A stretch of 64,000 nucleotides of DNA from Gorsachius magnificus (Eukaryota; Chordata; Aves; Pelecaniformes; Ardeidae), in assembly GCA_034008185.1 (NCBI GenBank), contig CM067091.1, positions 6,365,799-6,429,798 of the forward strand, read 5' to 3'. Both the position numbers and the translations under genes were made by a program. The notes beneath the pieces were generated by a model. The model had not been told where the DNA came from. It did no database searches and worked only from the letters and a program-made list of their open reading frames with translations. This document shows positions 11,491 to 22,663 of the stretch, in pieces; the stretch's first letter is position 1; each line of letters opens with the position of its first letter.

Positions 11491-12060
11491 TGCAAAGTCC
11501 TTTCCGAGAAGCCGGGGGAGGGAGCAGAAGCACCCCGCGATTTTTCAGCAAGGGGAGGGGGGGTGTCACAATCTCAGCGGCGGCATTTTGGGGGAGCGGG
11601 GGGGGGGGGGAGGGCGGGGATCCGCCGGGATGCGGTTGACACCGTCCGGTCTCCAAAACTCCCCACACACACACCCGAAAAACCTGCAGAGAAGCAACGC
11701 GGCAGCGGCACCAAAACCGGGCGGAAAAGGCGCCGTTGGCCCCAAAAATCGCCCGCGCTCGGGCCGGGTGGGGCCGGGGCAGCCCGGAGCGCGGCCCCGC
11801 CTCGGCCCGGTGCCCCCCGCGCCCGGCTCCGCTCCCGCCCGATCGCGCCCGGCCCCGATCGCTCCTTTTTCTTTTTTTTTTTTTTTCCGGGTTCGTGTTT
11901 TTTTTTTTTTTCTCTTTAAGCGCCAAACGCCGTCCCGCGAAATTCGGATTTCCCGCGGAAAACGGCGCGCGCTGATTGGCTGCCGCCGCCGTCGCCCCGC
12001 CCCCCCGCGGCAGGCGCGGGGCAGGGCGGGGCCGCCGGGGGGGCCTTAAAGGGGCCGCGG
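11491..12060 (-). promoter_or_regulatory. E2F2: E2F2 promoter and 5'UTR with clustered E2F sites and a CCAAT box
   Basis: Within 11915-11980 the sequence shows GCGCCAAA (11920-11927; TTTGGCGC on the sense strand), TCCCGCGAAA (11934-11943) and TTTCCCGCGGAAAA (11949-11962), all E2F-type. An inverted CCAAT box (GATTGG, 11974-11979) follows directly. A T-tract pair (about 11864-11911) lies between these and the coding start. The arrangement suggests autoregulation by E2F, known for mammalian E2F1 and E2F2. Transcription start is inferred, not seen. Confidence 0.7.
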
Positions 12061-13303
12061 CGCGGCGGGGCCGGCGTGCAAAGCAGGGGGCGTGGCCTCC
12101 TGCCGGGGGGGGGGAGCCGGGGGGAGGGGGGTCACTGGGGTTGGGCTCCGGACTGGCATTTATTTTTAATTAAATATTTATTTTCTAAAGGGCACCACCC
12201 CACCCCCTGTCCCCCCAGTCTGGGGGGTTCCAGCCTGGGGGCTGCGCCCCATCCCCCCCCATCCTCATCGCACCCCGTCCCCAGCTGCAGTGACCTGGGG
12301 TGTGGGGGGCAAGAGGTCGGCGCTGTTTGGGGACCCTGGAGGTGCTCAGCCTGAGCAGATTTGGCCCCTGGTTCGCTCAAACCAGTTCACCCAACTCACC
12401 ACCCCACTGCCCCCAGTCTCGGCCACCAGCCACCCACCACGAATCCTCGGGGAGCACCAGGTCTGCCTGGCAAAGGGGAGGGAGAAAGAGGGGGTGAAGG
12501 GCTTCCCGTTTGGCCCACGGGGTATTTCAGGGTGCAGAAGTGGCAGAGAGCAGGGAGGCAATGACAGATCCCTGGGTGAGGGCAACTCCCGAGACCTACT
12601 GGGACCAGTAAAAGGCCACCACAGCCACTCAACTGAGCCACAGTTTAATCCTGCTGAGGCCAAAAGCCACAGTGGTTGGTTCCTCTCCATCACCTGGTTC
12701 CTCTCCATCACCTGGTTGCCCTCCATCCATCCTTTCCTCTCCTTCGTTCTCCTCTCCAGCACAAGGCAACTTCATGCCTGGGTCTGGGGTGGGGATGTTC
12801 AAGAGCAGAGATGGATTTTGTTGCAAAGAAGCCTCCTGGAAGACAGACAGTTGGACACACACACCAGCACCGTGGCCTCTGCTGCGGATGAGGATGGACA
12901 CCAGACCTCCAGACTCCAACTCCACTTGCAGGGGGATATCAAAAAATTTGCCAGGAGCCTCTGATCCAGGACAGACATTTGCTTCCCACCATGGAAGGCA
13001 GAACAAAAAGCCTGGCAGCAGTAAAGCCACCACGTGGCTGGGCACCATGTCCAGAAACACAGCTGAGCTTGGCAGCTCAACCCACCCAGACCTTCATCTT
13101 CCCCCCCACCCCCTCCGGGGGGAAGGCAACTGCTGTCTCCGTTTCAGCGCACAAAGACAACGCCATGCCCAGCAGGGTGGATAAATCGGTGTCGCTTGGC
13201 TGCCTTGGGCTGGCTTCAGCTTGGGTGACCCTTGGGACAGGGACGTTGGGGTACGGGGAGGGCCTGGGTTCTGGGGGATTGGGCTCGCAGGTTGTGCCCC
13301 TAC
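12061..13303. other. Intergenic DNA between E2F2 promoter and CATSPER4 remnant
   Basis: An AT-rich patch (12158-12190, TTTATTTTTAATTAAATATTTATTTTC) interrupts GC-rich DNA. A short tandem of TGGTTCCTCTCCATCACC lies at 12676-12720. A 143-codon open minus frame at 12629-13060 was compared with the CATSPER4 C-terminus without a convincing match. Any last exon or 3'UTR of CATSPER4 would fall here but cannot be identified. Confidence 0.4.
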
Positions 13304-16300
13304 CTCTTCCAGTTTGGATGAAGTGGAGATGATGTCCTCACGCATCATCAATGTGACCTCACTGGGGTAAGGGCTGTCCAAGAAGGTGGTGTAGAAAAGC
13401 TTCTGCTGAATCAGCTCATGCTCCTGTGCCATGTTGAACTCAATGGCCCTCACCTCCTTGACTATGCTAAGAGGCACAGTCAAGGGAGGAGTTCGGAGCA
13501 TCCTTCCCCTCCAGTACATAATACCTGTGCATTAAGCCTTCTCCAGGCTTTCCAGCCATGGGTTTCCACCAGCAAAGTCCTCTCCATGCCAGAAGCCATG
13601 TCCCTATGACACTAATGCCTCCAGATGGGTGACAGCCACCAGCTACCACCCCCCAAACCCAAAAGGCACAGCTCACTCTGGAGAGGTTTCACCTCGGCTG
13701 TGTGTAAATGGGCTGATTCCACCCCATCCACCCTACAACCAAGCCAGCGAAGAGGAAGGGGGTTTGCAGCAGGTCTTGAGCTCCTCACGGATCCGTTTCT
13801 ACCCTCTGATGTTCTCACTGCTGCTTTCCAAGAGGTGTTGGACTTCATGCAAGTTCTTGCTCCCCTTGCCCAAATCACTGTAGGAGAACAGGTCCTAGGA
13901 GATGTACACGGAGACCCTGTCCCCCAATACCTTTGGGCTGAGCTGAGGGTCCATGTTGGTCACCCCACCGTTTAGCAGAAAGGGTTAACATAGCAATGTG
14001 GCTATGTCCTCTCCAACCCCCATCATCAAACAAGCCAAGCCCGGAGTCCGGCACTACAGAGATGGAAATCCCGGCCTTTAAATGCTGATGGTGGGTACAA
14101 AGTGCAGATCTCTGCTACAACCAGGTTCAAACTGCTGGAAAGTCTCCACTTCTGCCCTCCTCCCTTACTCCCATTGACTTTTTTGTAAGAAACACCCATT
14201 TTATCAAAATTCTCCTGGCTTTTGGCTGGGGAGGAAGAACTATGCAGCTCTTCTCCACCCAGGCCATCTCCACAAGGGACCACCAATATGCAGCCCTTCC
14301 AGGGTGGGTTTGACAGATGCTTTCTGCCCTCTCTTGCCCACAGAGCCAGCCTGCCCTGTGTGCCTGGTTCTGGTTCTCCTCCAGGCTGCGCTCCCTCTCC
14401 CTCTGCTCCGCCTTGGTGTAGGTAGACAGGGATTGCCACAGGCTGGGTGTCACCAATGCCGCCAGCAGGTTGGCACAGATGAAGGCCTCAGTCATGATGA
14501 AGACAATGAAGGAAATGGCTGACATCATCTTCAGGGTCTGCCCTTCTTCCCTGTTGGGGACAGGGACCATCTGGTTGATGGTTGGTGGTGACCATCTCCC
14601 CAGCACCAAGCCCCAGCACCAAACCTCTCAGCATCCCGGGGTGGGCGGACACAGCTCACCCCCAGCTGTCCCTGAGCCCCCGCCCTGTGGTGGGCTCACA
14701 CCCTGCTGCATGCTCACTGGGGGACCTCATGAATGTCCAGCCAGCCATCCAGCATGATGCAGGTGACAAGCGAGTACAGGGCCTTCCCCAGGTCACCAAA
14801 ATGGTCTGGGACAGACTTGCCAAACAGGATGATGCCCAACACTGAGAAGATCTGCATGGAGCCAGTGGTGGGGGCCCCGGTACCTTTCCCGTGCTGGGAT
14901 GCTGTGCTCAGCATCCTCCAACCCCCAGCACTGGGGCTCCCTGGTATGGGCAGGGTCCAGCCAAGCTCCTCAGCCCCAGTGCTGGGAGCTCAGAATCCCC
15001 TCCAGAATCCCAGAGCCTGCCAGGAAGATGGCATGGACCAAGGAGGTGGGAAAGGGCCATCCTACTGCTGGCTCTGTGCCTGCTGTCCCCATGGTCCCCA
15101 AGCTGCCATGGCCAACACTGGATCCTGTTGGCCAAGACACTGTCCCAAGCTGATGCTCCCAGCCCAGGCGGGTGTTTCCCAGCTGCTTCCCAGCATGGAG
15201 ATAAAGAGGATGAACATGATGTTGCAGAGGTTGGCGATGACCTTGAGAATGGCCTGAAGGCCATCCTGGCCAGCCCCTTGACCAGCCTGCAGACCTGCAG
15301 CAGCCTCATCACCCTAGGGCAAGGCAAGAGCTCCTGTCACCCCACTGACCGTGCCAGGACACCTTGGTCCCCTCCTGACCTTTCCCACCAGGGTCTGGGG
15401 AGGGTCTGCACCACCAGGGATGCTCCCCAAATCAGGGCAAAAAAGAGGATGAAGAGCAAGAGGTGGTGATGTTGCCTTTCCCAGAGCAGATCCAGCGCGT
15501 GGGATGGGGGCACCACACTGTGGCCAAATCAACACAGGGACATGGGAGGCTTTGGGGTATAGCACCCCTGCCCTCGCTCACCTCAGGATCTGGAAAATCT
15601 TCTGGACATTCAGCCTGGGGACCAGGGGCCCCACCATGAGGCAGACGATGAGGAGGAAGTTGAAGATGTTCCAGCCATCCCACAGGGAGAGGAGCAGGGG
15701 GCTGAGGCTGCCCTTGTGCACCCCAAATGCGGGCCCTTTCCCTAAGGTTCCTCCCCCGGGAGCAGCCACAGGGGAGAGGGGACTGCAAGGGGCGCGTGTG
15801 CCCCATGGCTCTGCCCGGGGCGGGGGGGGGGGTGTACAACTGGCCCGGTAGCAGGTGATGGGCCACCAGCCGAGCACAGGTGGCCAGTAGCCACAGCAGC
15901 TTCAAACATCCCGTGCTTGGGGTGGGGACATGGGAGCAGATCCCGGTCCTTCCCGGGGCGGGGGGGGGGGGGGCCCGGAGCAGGTCCCGGTCCCTCCCAG
16001 GGGCAGCCCCCAGCGTGTACCGGGCTCTTCCTCCTCTGCCCTGGAGGCGGCAGCCGTGAGCCGCGGCTGCGGGGCCCGCACCGCCCGGCCCCCCCCGCAC
16101 CGCCCCCCTCCGGCGTCTCCGGGCCGCCGCGGCCGGAGGCGACGGGAGAGCGTGGGATGGAGAGCTGCAGGGACGGACGGAGCCGAGGAAGGAGGGATAC
16201 AGGGATGAAGGGACACGGGATGCAAGGACGGAGGGACGCAGGGACAGAGGGACAGAGGGATGGAGGGACAGAGGGATGGAGGGATTCAGGGACTCAAAGA

Positions 16301-16982
16301 CGGAGGGAAGGGATGGAGGGATGAGAGATGGACAGAGGGATAGGAACACGAGGGACGACAAGGAGGGGGAGAGGGCCACCAGCTTGCTGCAGCTCCCACC
16401 TTCCAGTACAGCCAGAAACCTCTGAGCCAGTTGAGCAGGACCTCGGTGGCCCAGGGCCACCAGCACGACATTGCCTATGATATAGCTCAGCCAAAACTGG
16501 AACTGGAGTGAGGAGACGGTGGTGAGAACACCAGGCAGGACCGAGGGACATGTGGCAATGGGCCGCATGTGGCAATGGCCCACCGGGAAACGAGCTGAGG
16601 TTCTCCCATCGGACTCACGGGTGCAAAATACAAAGCCTTGTGGATTCTCCGGTGGCTAGTATGGAGGAATTCACTGCCCAGATGTGAGCATGGTGACCCC
16701 CTCCCTATGCACAAAGCTCGCAGGGAAGGGGTCACGTTGGGGCATCTCTCTGCCATCAAACGGGGCTGCGGGGTTTCATGGATCCATCCCAGAGGCAGCA
16801 AAAGGGCCGGGGAAAAGGCAAGGGAAAGGGAAGGGGCAGCAGCAGGCGGTGGTGGGTTCGGCCAGCATTCATGATCAACATCATCACCCCGATCAACACC
16901 TGATTGATGGTGATGAGCACAGACAGGGTGAGCAACAGCCCACCCGTACCTTGGCTGTGTATTCCTTGTGGTCCCAGCAGTC
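13304..16982 (-). pseudogene. CATSPER4: CATSPER4 unitary pseudogene (sperm cation channel subunit 4)
   Basis: CATSPER4 is one of four pore subunits of the sperm flagellar calcium channel. Recognisable exons on the minus strand: 16982 to about 16890 (DCWDHKEY, like human DAWDMQEF, then S1 LTLSVLITINQVLIGV); 16400-16502 (S2-S3, TEVLLNWLRGFWLYWK); 15582-15679 (DGWNIFNFLL, 33 residues as in human); 15191-15313 (S4-S5, RLVKGLAR...CNIMFILFISML); 14718-14851 (pore exon, ILFGKSVPDHF and CIMLDGWLDIH, keeping the DxW filter); about 14380-14550 (S6, SAISFIVFIMTEAFICANLL); about 13780-13877 (coiled-coil start); 13304-13466 (EVRAIEFNMAQEHE). Lesions: a frame break in S1, +1 nt in 16400-16502, +2 nt in 15191-15313, TAG at 13799-13801, acceptor GG before 15679, donor GG after 15191, and probable donor loss after the coiled-coil start. 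The gene cannot make a channel. Flanks are E2F2 and ID3. Confidence 0.87.
16183..16345. repeat. Purine-rich tandem repeat (GGGACAGAGGGATGGA)
   Basis: Degenerate 8-16 bp units of AGGGACAGAGGGATGG run through the intron between the second and third recognisable CATSPER4 exons. The sense strand (minus) is correspondingly pyrimidine-rich. A G-run of 13 lies nearby at 15959-15972. Confidence 0.75.
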
Positions 16983-19900
16983 CTGGGGGGGAGGCAGGGT
17001 GGGGAGCCCAGGCGAGGTGTCCCTGCTGTCCTGGTGGGTTGCAAGTCCAGCACCCATCGCCCACCCCACCCTGTCCCACTGCACACCACATCTCTGAAGG
17101 CAATGAGCAGCCATGGTGGTTTCGCATCCGGCTCCCAGTGGCGCTGGTGGCGGGGAGGGGACAGACGGTCAGGCAGGCACTAGTGGCACCGCATCGGATC
17201 CGGTGACAGCAGAACCCCCTCACTCTCCTGTGCAGAGAAGCCATGGTGGGTGCTGGCAGCAGCCCCGGGCACCCACTGCAACGTGACCTCACCGTTCCAA
17301 GCAGCAGAATGTGTGACACCACACTTCCATGCCTCAAGACGGGGGGCATGGAAGGGGGAAAGGACCAGAGGAGCATTGTGGAGATGGAGAGGTTAATGGG
17401 GACTCAGTCCCCCAAACTAGTCTGGCTCCAGTTTGAAACTGAAAATAGCCCCCCCTCCCCGATCCCATAGCACCCCCAGGAGCTCCAGCCAAGGGGGTGC
17501 TGAGCTCCATGATAGCTCGGGATGCAGGATGAGTCCTCCTGGCTTGGCAGTTAGGAGCCTCTGGGGTGGAGGGTGGCAGAGAAAATTTGGGGACCTCTGG
17601 GAGGGTGGTGGTGGAGGCTGGGGTTTCCTTCATCCCTTCCCCACACTGGAAATCCCAAGCGTGCCTCAGTTTCCCCACTCAACGCTGGTGTGGTAACTGG
17701 AAGAGGGTGACGCGTGAGCAGGGTGTCACAGGCACCAGGAATGCCCTGTGCCGGGTGGGATGGGACCAACGGGCCATGTGGGGCCAGTTCAGGTGCCATC
17801 CCCAGCAGAGCCCAAAATACAGCAGCAGCCCTGACTCACCCCCACCCATGGAGCCAGGCCAGGCTCCGGCCCCTCGGCACCATCACTGGGGGCTGGAGGA
17901 GCTGGAAGGGCCACAGGGTCACCCCTGGGGAGGGCAGCTTCCACAGCTGGGAGCAAACCCACAGCACCCGGGATGGGGGCCAAGGTGCTTTCTGGGGGGT
18001 GGGAGGGCTGCGTGTTTGGATTTGGGGTGCTGCACATGTGCACGTGTGTGGATGTGAGTCCCTGTTGGCTGGGTTGGAGTGTGCATGCATGTGTGCATGT
18101 GTGTGCATGTGTGCAGGCATGTGTGTGCATGTGTGCATGCAGTGCGTGCATGTGTGTGTGCATGCATGTGTGTGTGTGCAGGCATGTGCATACGTGTGTG
18201 CAGGCATGTGTGTGCATATATGTGTGCATATGTGTGCTGCTGTGCCCTGCTGATGCCATGTGCAATAGTGCCTATATATGTGTGTGCACACATGTGTCTT
18301 GGAGGAGCACACGTGCAGCTGGTGCCTTGTTGGGGGGGGGATGTGTGTGCACGTTTGTGTCTGCCAGAGCGCACGTGTGTACACATGTGCGCACCCTCAC
18401 TGGGCCATGCACGTCTGTGTGTGTGCGCGTGTGTAAGTGCATGTGTGTGCAAGCGTGTGTAAGCGCCTGTAGGCACGCGTGTAAGTGCGCCCAGGCGCGT
18501 GTGCATATGTGCATCCATGCGCCTGTAAGAGCGTGTGCGCGCCCATGCTAAGCACACGCACGTACCGCGGGCTGCAAGCGCCCACATGTGCACCCAAGCC
18601 CACACGTGAGCGCGCCCGGCCGTGCACGCCCGCCCAAGGCCACGCGTGTGAGCGCTGCATCCGTCCCAGCGAGGCGGCGGCCGGCTGGCGGGGAGCCGGG
18701 GAGCGGGGGGGGCCCAGGCCTTGGCCGGGGCAGGCAGCGGGAGGAGGAGGAGGGAAGTGCGGCTCAGACAGTGCGGCGCCAGCAAACACCTGCAAACAGC
18801 TCCGGGCACACAATGGCAAATACAGGTGGGGAACCGCGGCCTCCGTCAGCGCAGCCGATTGCATCAGACTCCCGCTCTTGCCAAGAGGCGAGCGAGCCGG
18901 CCGGCCGGCCACCGGCACAGTGGCTGGGGGACGCTTGGCCTTCACCCCCCCTCGGGGTTATTTTTTCTTTTTCTTTTTTTTTTTTTGCTCTCCTCATCCT
19001 CTTTTTGCACCCATGAAATGTAGCTGGGAAGATAAAAGGGAAGCCCAGGTTGCTCGGCGGGGGAGGCGGGGGCATTTCTTGCACTAAATCTGCCCTGCAA
19101 CTTAATCCCAGCCCCGGCAGGGCAACAGCAGCTATTTTTGGTTGTGTTTTTCCTTTTTTCTTTCTTTTTTTTTCTTTTTTTTTTTTTAAATCAGGATTTC
19201 CAAGGAAAGCATCAGCATCACACTACAGCCCAGGCTGGAGGTCCAGGCAAAATCTGTGCCCCCCTGGGCCATCCCTGGGGCCTGGGAACGGCTGGGCAGC
19301 TGTTCCAGGAAAGGCCCTGGGATCTGTTCACCATGGGGGAGGAGGCGATGGCCCTGGGAGGCTTCCTGGGAGCCAGCGCCAAACCCTCACTCTGCCAAAC
19401 CCCGGGGACCCAGGGAGCCCGAGACCCCGGCCCCGGTCGAGGGAATCCTCTGCCCTGACCACCCAGCTAGGGGACGGGCACAGGGGCACCTCTGCTCCCT
19501 TGGGCTGGGACTCCCCTTCTGCCTCCCCAAAGCCCCAGCAGGACTAATTTGTCCCACACTACCAATGCCTGTCCCCACTGCTCCCAGTAACCCCAGCCCC
19601 AAACTGGGCTCATTAACTGCTCCCATGGGTCCAGGATCTCCACTGCCATCATCCCAGGTGGGGGACCCATCGCCAGCTGGGGTGCTCACACTGCAGGGAG
19701 CCCCCTTTTGCAGCTACCGAGACCCATCCCCGTCCCCTGGCTTGTTCCTGGGGTGCTTTTCTCACTCATCCCAATTAAATCCCTTTGGCACATCAGCTCT
19801 GGCACAGCTGGAGGACCACGACACTGGGACGAGCATAGGGACACTCGCCCCTAACTCACCCCTTGGCTTTTCCTCTCAAGCTAAAAGCCAGTGGAGATGG

Positions 19901-21284
19901 CAAAAGCCTATTTTTGACCATTAGCGTAACATTAGCTCAGTTCCCAGAAGCGGTGGTTTCCAGCCGGACACCCTCACCTGCCTCCCACCGCGCTGGGACA
20001 GCCCTGTGTCACCCCATCCCACCCCACCCGTGGCTGCCAGAGGGAGTCTGGGGTCATCAGGCTGGGAGGAAGGAGGGATGTTCCCAGGGCTTCATGATCC
20101 CGCTGGACTGGCTGTTGCTCTTCGGATGCCCCACGTGCTGCTTTTCCCTGCAGAAATGCCCACGGACAAGGGGTGCTTGGTGGGTGCTAGCTGCACCCCA
20201 AGCTCACCATCACGGGGACTGAGGCTGAAGCCAGTGCACATGGGGGAAGGTTTGCACCACCCTGTGCCCCAAAGCCCCTCCTGCCGCCTTCCTCCCATCT
20301 CACAGCCCTGGACCCAGCTCACCTGGAGGCTGCAGCACCCCGGGGACCCCCCAATGCCATGGGGCAAGCACCCACGCTGTGCCTGGCTGAGCCCACAGCT
20401 GCAAAGGCAAAGCCCAGCACAGGGGATGGAGGCAGTGGTGCTACAGGTGGGGGATTTTAACCCTGGGGAGAGCAGCCAGGCCTGACCCTGACTGCAGGCA
20501 GGCCAGCACCTTCCCCAGGGAGCAGGATCCGGCCCAGCTGTGCTGCAGCCACGGGGCTCAGCAGCTGAGCCGGCCGACAGGTCGCATCTGCTCCAGGGGC
20601 CAAAGGGAAACCACAGCATTAATCCGAGGGGAGGGAAAGGCATTTCTGCCCCCAACGCTCATTCCCTGGGGGTGCTGCCCCCCTTCCTCCCCCCCTCCAG
20701 CCCTGGGGGGGCTGCAGGCCAGGCAGGGGGGTGCAGCATGGATGCCACCTGGGAAATTGCAAAGCTCAGAACAGCCCTAGAGCCAGGGCAGCTACAGCCC
20801 TGAAATTCCCATTCCCTTGGGGGGGGTATCCTGGGGGAGCAGCATCATTCCTTCCAGCCCAAGGGAAGCTCAAATCCAGCCCCAGGGCAATGGGCAGCCC
20901 TTTTTTTGCAAAGCAAGAAAATAGATACTTCTGAAAAAAACCCACCAAAAAGCATCTTCTTCCCCCCCCCCAGGGCTCCAGCTACACCTCCAGATGGTCC
21001 CCAGGGCTCAGCAGCGTCTTCACTCCTTCCATATCAGATAAGCAGAGCAGCACCCAAAATAGCTGGCAGACACCTCTGCCGGGAGACAGCAGCCTAGGGT
21101 TAATTCCTCCCATACCTGAGCTGACATTTCAAAGCTATTAAACAATTAATGAGATTCCTACTGTAACCCTAGAAGTTATAATCGAGGAGAGGGGTTTTCA
21201 GGGGCTCCCACCCTCCCAACCTATGGGTGCACCCCATCTCCGTCCAGCCCAGGGATGGGGAAAACATTCCAAACAACTTTGGTT
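16983..21284. other. Intergenic DNA between CATSPER4 remnant and ID3
   Basis: No exon could be supported. 5' coding exons of CATSPER4 (a poorly conserved N-terminus) may lie at 17.0-17.4 kb but are unrecognisable. The block 18030-18580 is a cryptic TG repeat. T-rich tracts occur at 18959-18986 and 19138-19188. Around 18840-18930 a CG-rich segment with CCGGCCGGCCGG may be a small CpG island. The rest is GC-rich unique sequence. Confidence 0.45.
18030..18580. repeat. Cryptic TG/CA repeat (TGTGTGCATG)
   Basis: About 550 bp made largely of TGTGCATG and TGTGTGCA units, drifting rightward into CACGTGTG and GCGCACGT variants. Every frame reads as Cys/His/Val/Met-rich nonsense on one strand and Thr/His on the other. 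The degeneracy is high, so this is an old microsatellite. Confidence 0.85.
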
Positions 21285-22088
21285 TTTATTATTATTTATT
21301 ATGTAAAAATGGTAACTTTTATAAAAAGTTTATAAAGCAAGTACAAGGCATGTTCGCAGAAATTCACCTTCCTGCACAAAAGGTACAAAACGTTATACTC
21401 TAGTATAGAGCTCCACAATACACGAGGCCGCGGCCCCAGAGAGTTTGGTTCATACTCGAGGATGTCATGTGGCCCCCCCCCGCTCCCCAAAACCCCCTAT
21501 TTACCCCCCCACACACCCCTCCCCATCCCATTAAACACCTTTAAAAAAAAGGACTCGCTGCTATAATCCCAAAATATACAGACAACCGCCTCTTCATCAG
21601 TCTATCGTTAGGACTATCTCGGGTTTAGGTTCGGGTCCGAAGTCCGGGGATGCTGCGCCCCTCGGGTGGGGGGGTGGTGGTGGTGCTGGCGGTGGAGGGG
21701 GGGTCGGGACCAGCCGCTCCCCGCCCGCGGGGCCCGGGCCCGGGGGGGGGCGATGCCGGGGCCGGTCAGGTCGCAGACAGCCCGGCGCCACGGAGGAAGC
21801 TGCTATTTACCTCCGGCTGATAACGAACCAGGAACCGACACTGGCTGCCTGTTTGCTAATTGGCACCGGGAGGAGAGAGAAGAGGAGGGGGAGGAAGGAG
21901 AAAAAAGGGGGGGAGAAAAAAAAAGTAATTAGAGTGGTGGTAACTTGGGGATGGGGATTTGGGGGTCGCCCGGAGCGGGGGGAGGGCGTTGTATCGGGGT
22001 TATTAGTCCCCTAGGGATGCTGGTGCTGGGGAGGGGGGATATTTATGGGGGGTTTGGGAGGTTTGTCACTCACCTGATGGCGGAGCCG
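21285..22088 (-). other. ID3: ID3 3'UTR with UTR intron and poly(A) signals
   Basis: After the ID3 stop, exon 2 continues to 22074 and is followed by a GTGAGT donor (complement of 22068-22073). A plausible acceptor GCAAACAG precedes GCAGCCAGTG at about 21849, giving a non-coding exon 3 as in mammalian ID3. AATAAA signals on the minus strand are complements of 21285-21290 and 21295-21300. The terminal 250 bp are strikingly AT-rich (TTTATAAACTTTTTATAAAAG-like), typical of an unstable immediate-early mRNA 3'UTR. Confidence 0.72.
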
Positions 22089-22663
22089 TCAGTGACACAA
22101 ACTTCGCTCGTCTTTGGAGCAGAGTTCCGAGGCGAGCTCGGCCGCCTGCGGGGAGAGGGGAGAGGGCTCAGGGCCACCCCGGCGGCGGGCGGTCCCCGGC
22201 CCCCCCCGGCCCCACCGCGCCAGGACACCCACCCCCCCAACGGCACCCGCCACCCCCCAGCCCCACACGTGTGTGTCCGTCCCCCCCCCAAACCCCAGCA
22301 CATACACCCACACTCCCCCCCAGCCCAAAGCACCCCCTTTACCTTCAGGGACAGCAGGGTGGCCTCGGAGGAGTGGTCGCGGCCCTTGGCCCCCTCCTCC
22401 AGCACGATCTGCAGGTCGAAGATGTAATCGATGACGTGCTGGAGGATCTCCACCTGGCTCACCTTGGTGCCTTGCGGGATGCCCGGCACCAGCTCCCGCA
22501 ATTTGGAATAACAGTCGTTCATATCGTAGAGCAAGTTCATGGGCTCCTCCAGCGCCGGGCTCTTGTTGCTGCTCCCCCGGGCGATGGCCAGGCTCTGCTC
22601 CGAGAGGCAGCACACGGCCTCGTAGCAGCTCCGGACGGACCGCACCGGGCTGATGGCTTTCAT
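22089..22663 (-). CDS. ID3: ID3, inhibitor of DNA binding 3 (HLH protein)
   Basis: ID3 is an HLH protein without a basic region. It dimerises with E proteins and blocks their DNA binding, and is induced by BMP and serum. Coding exons are 22343-22663 (107 codons, phase 0) and 22089-22145 (18 codons plus stop), giving 125 residues against 119 in human. The N-terminus MKAISPVRS...[10 protein letters not shown] and the helix-loop-helix ([16 protein letters not shown] ... [18 protein letters not shown]) are unmistakable. Exon 2 ends [10 protein letters not shown], matching the ID3-specific NDKRSFCH tail rather than ID1, ID2 or ID4. Relative to human there is a small insertion after MKAISPVRS. The splice pair is GTAAAG and CCCCGCAG. 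A 23-nt A-run (22727-22749) lies in the 5' flank. Neighbouring E2F2 on the same strand agrees with human order. Confidence 0.96.

Noticed and set aside
11204..11926. 240-codon minus frame starting MALKEKKKKNTNPEK as the E2F2 N-terminus
   Set aside because: Its first part translates T-tract and promoter DNA including E2F sites and does not resemble E2F2. Only the GSAEQGASS...YTPA part is homologous.
12629..13060. 143-codon minus frame considered as the CATSPER4 C-terminus
   Set aside because: No match to the known C-terminal tail, and no convincing splice site joins it to the exon ending at 13304.
14711..14718. Loss of the donor of the CATSPER4 pore exon (CAG|TGAGC)
   Set aside because: Using CA|GTGAGC gives a normal GT donor, and the phase matches the next exon (CA|G GAA GAA), so this junction is not counted as damaged.
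17714..18551. Cys/His/Val-rich frames (MCMHVCMCVHV-like) that look like small secreted cysteine-rich proteins
   Set aside because: They are translations of a degenerate TG repeat; the opposite strand gives equally long Thr/His frames.
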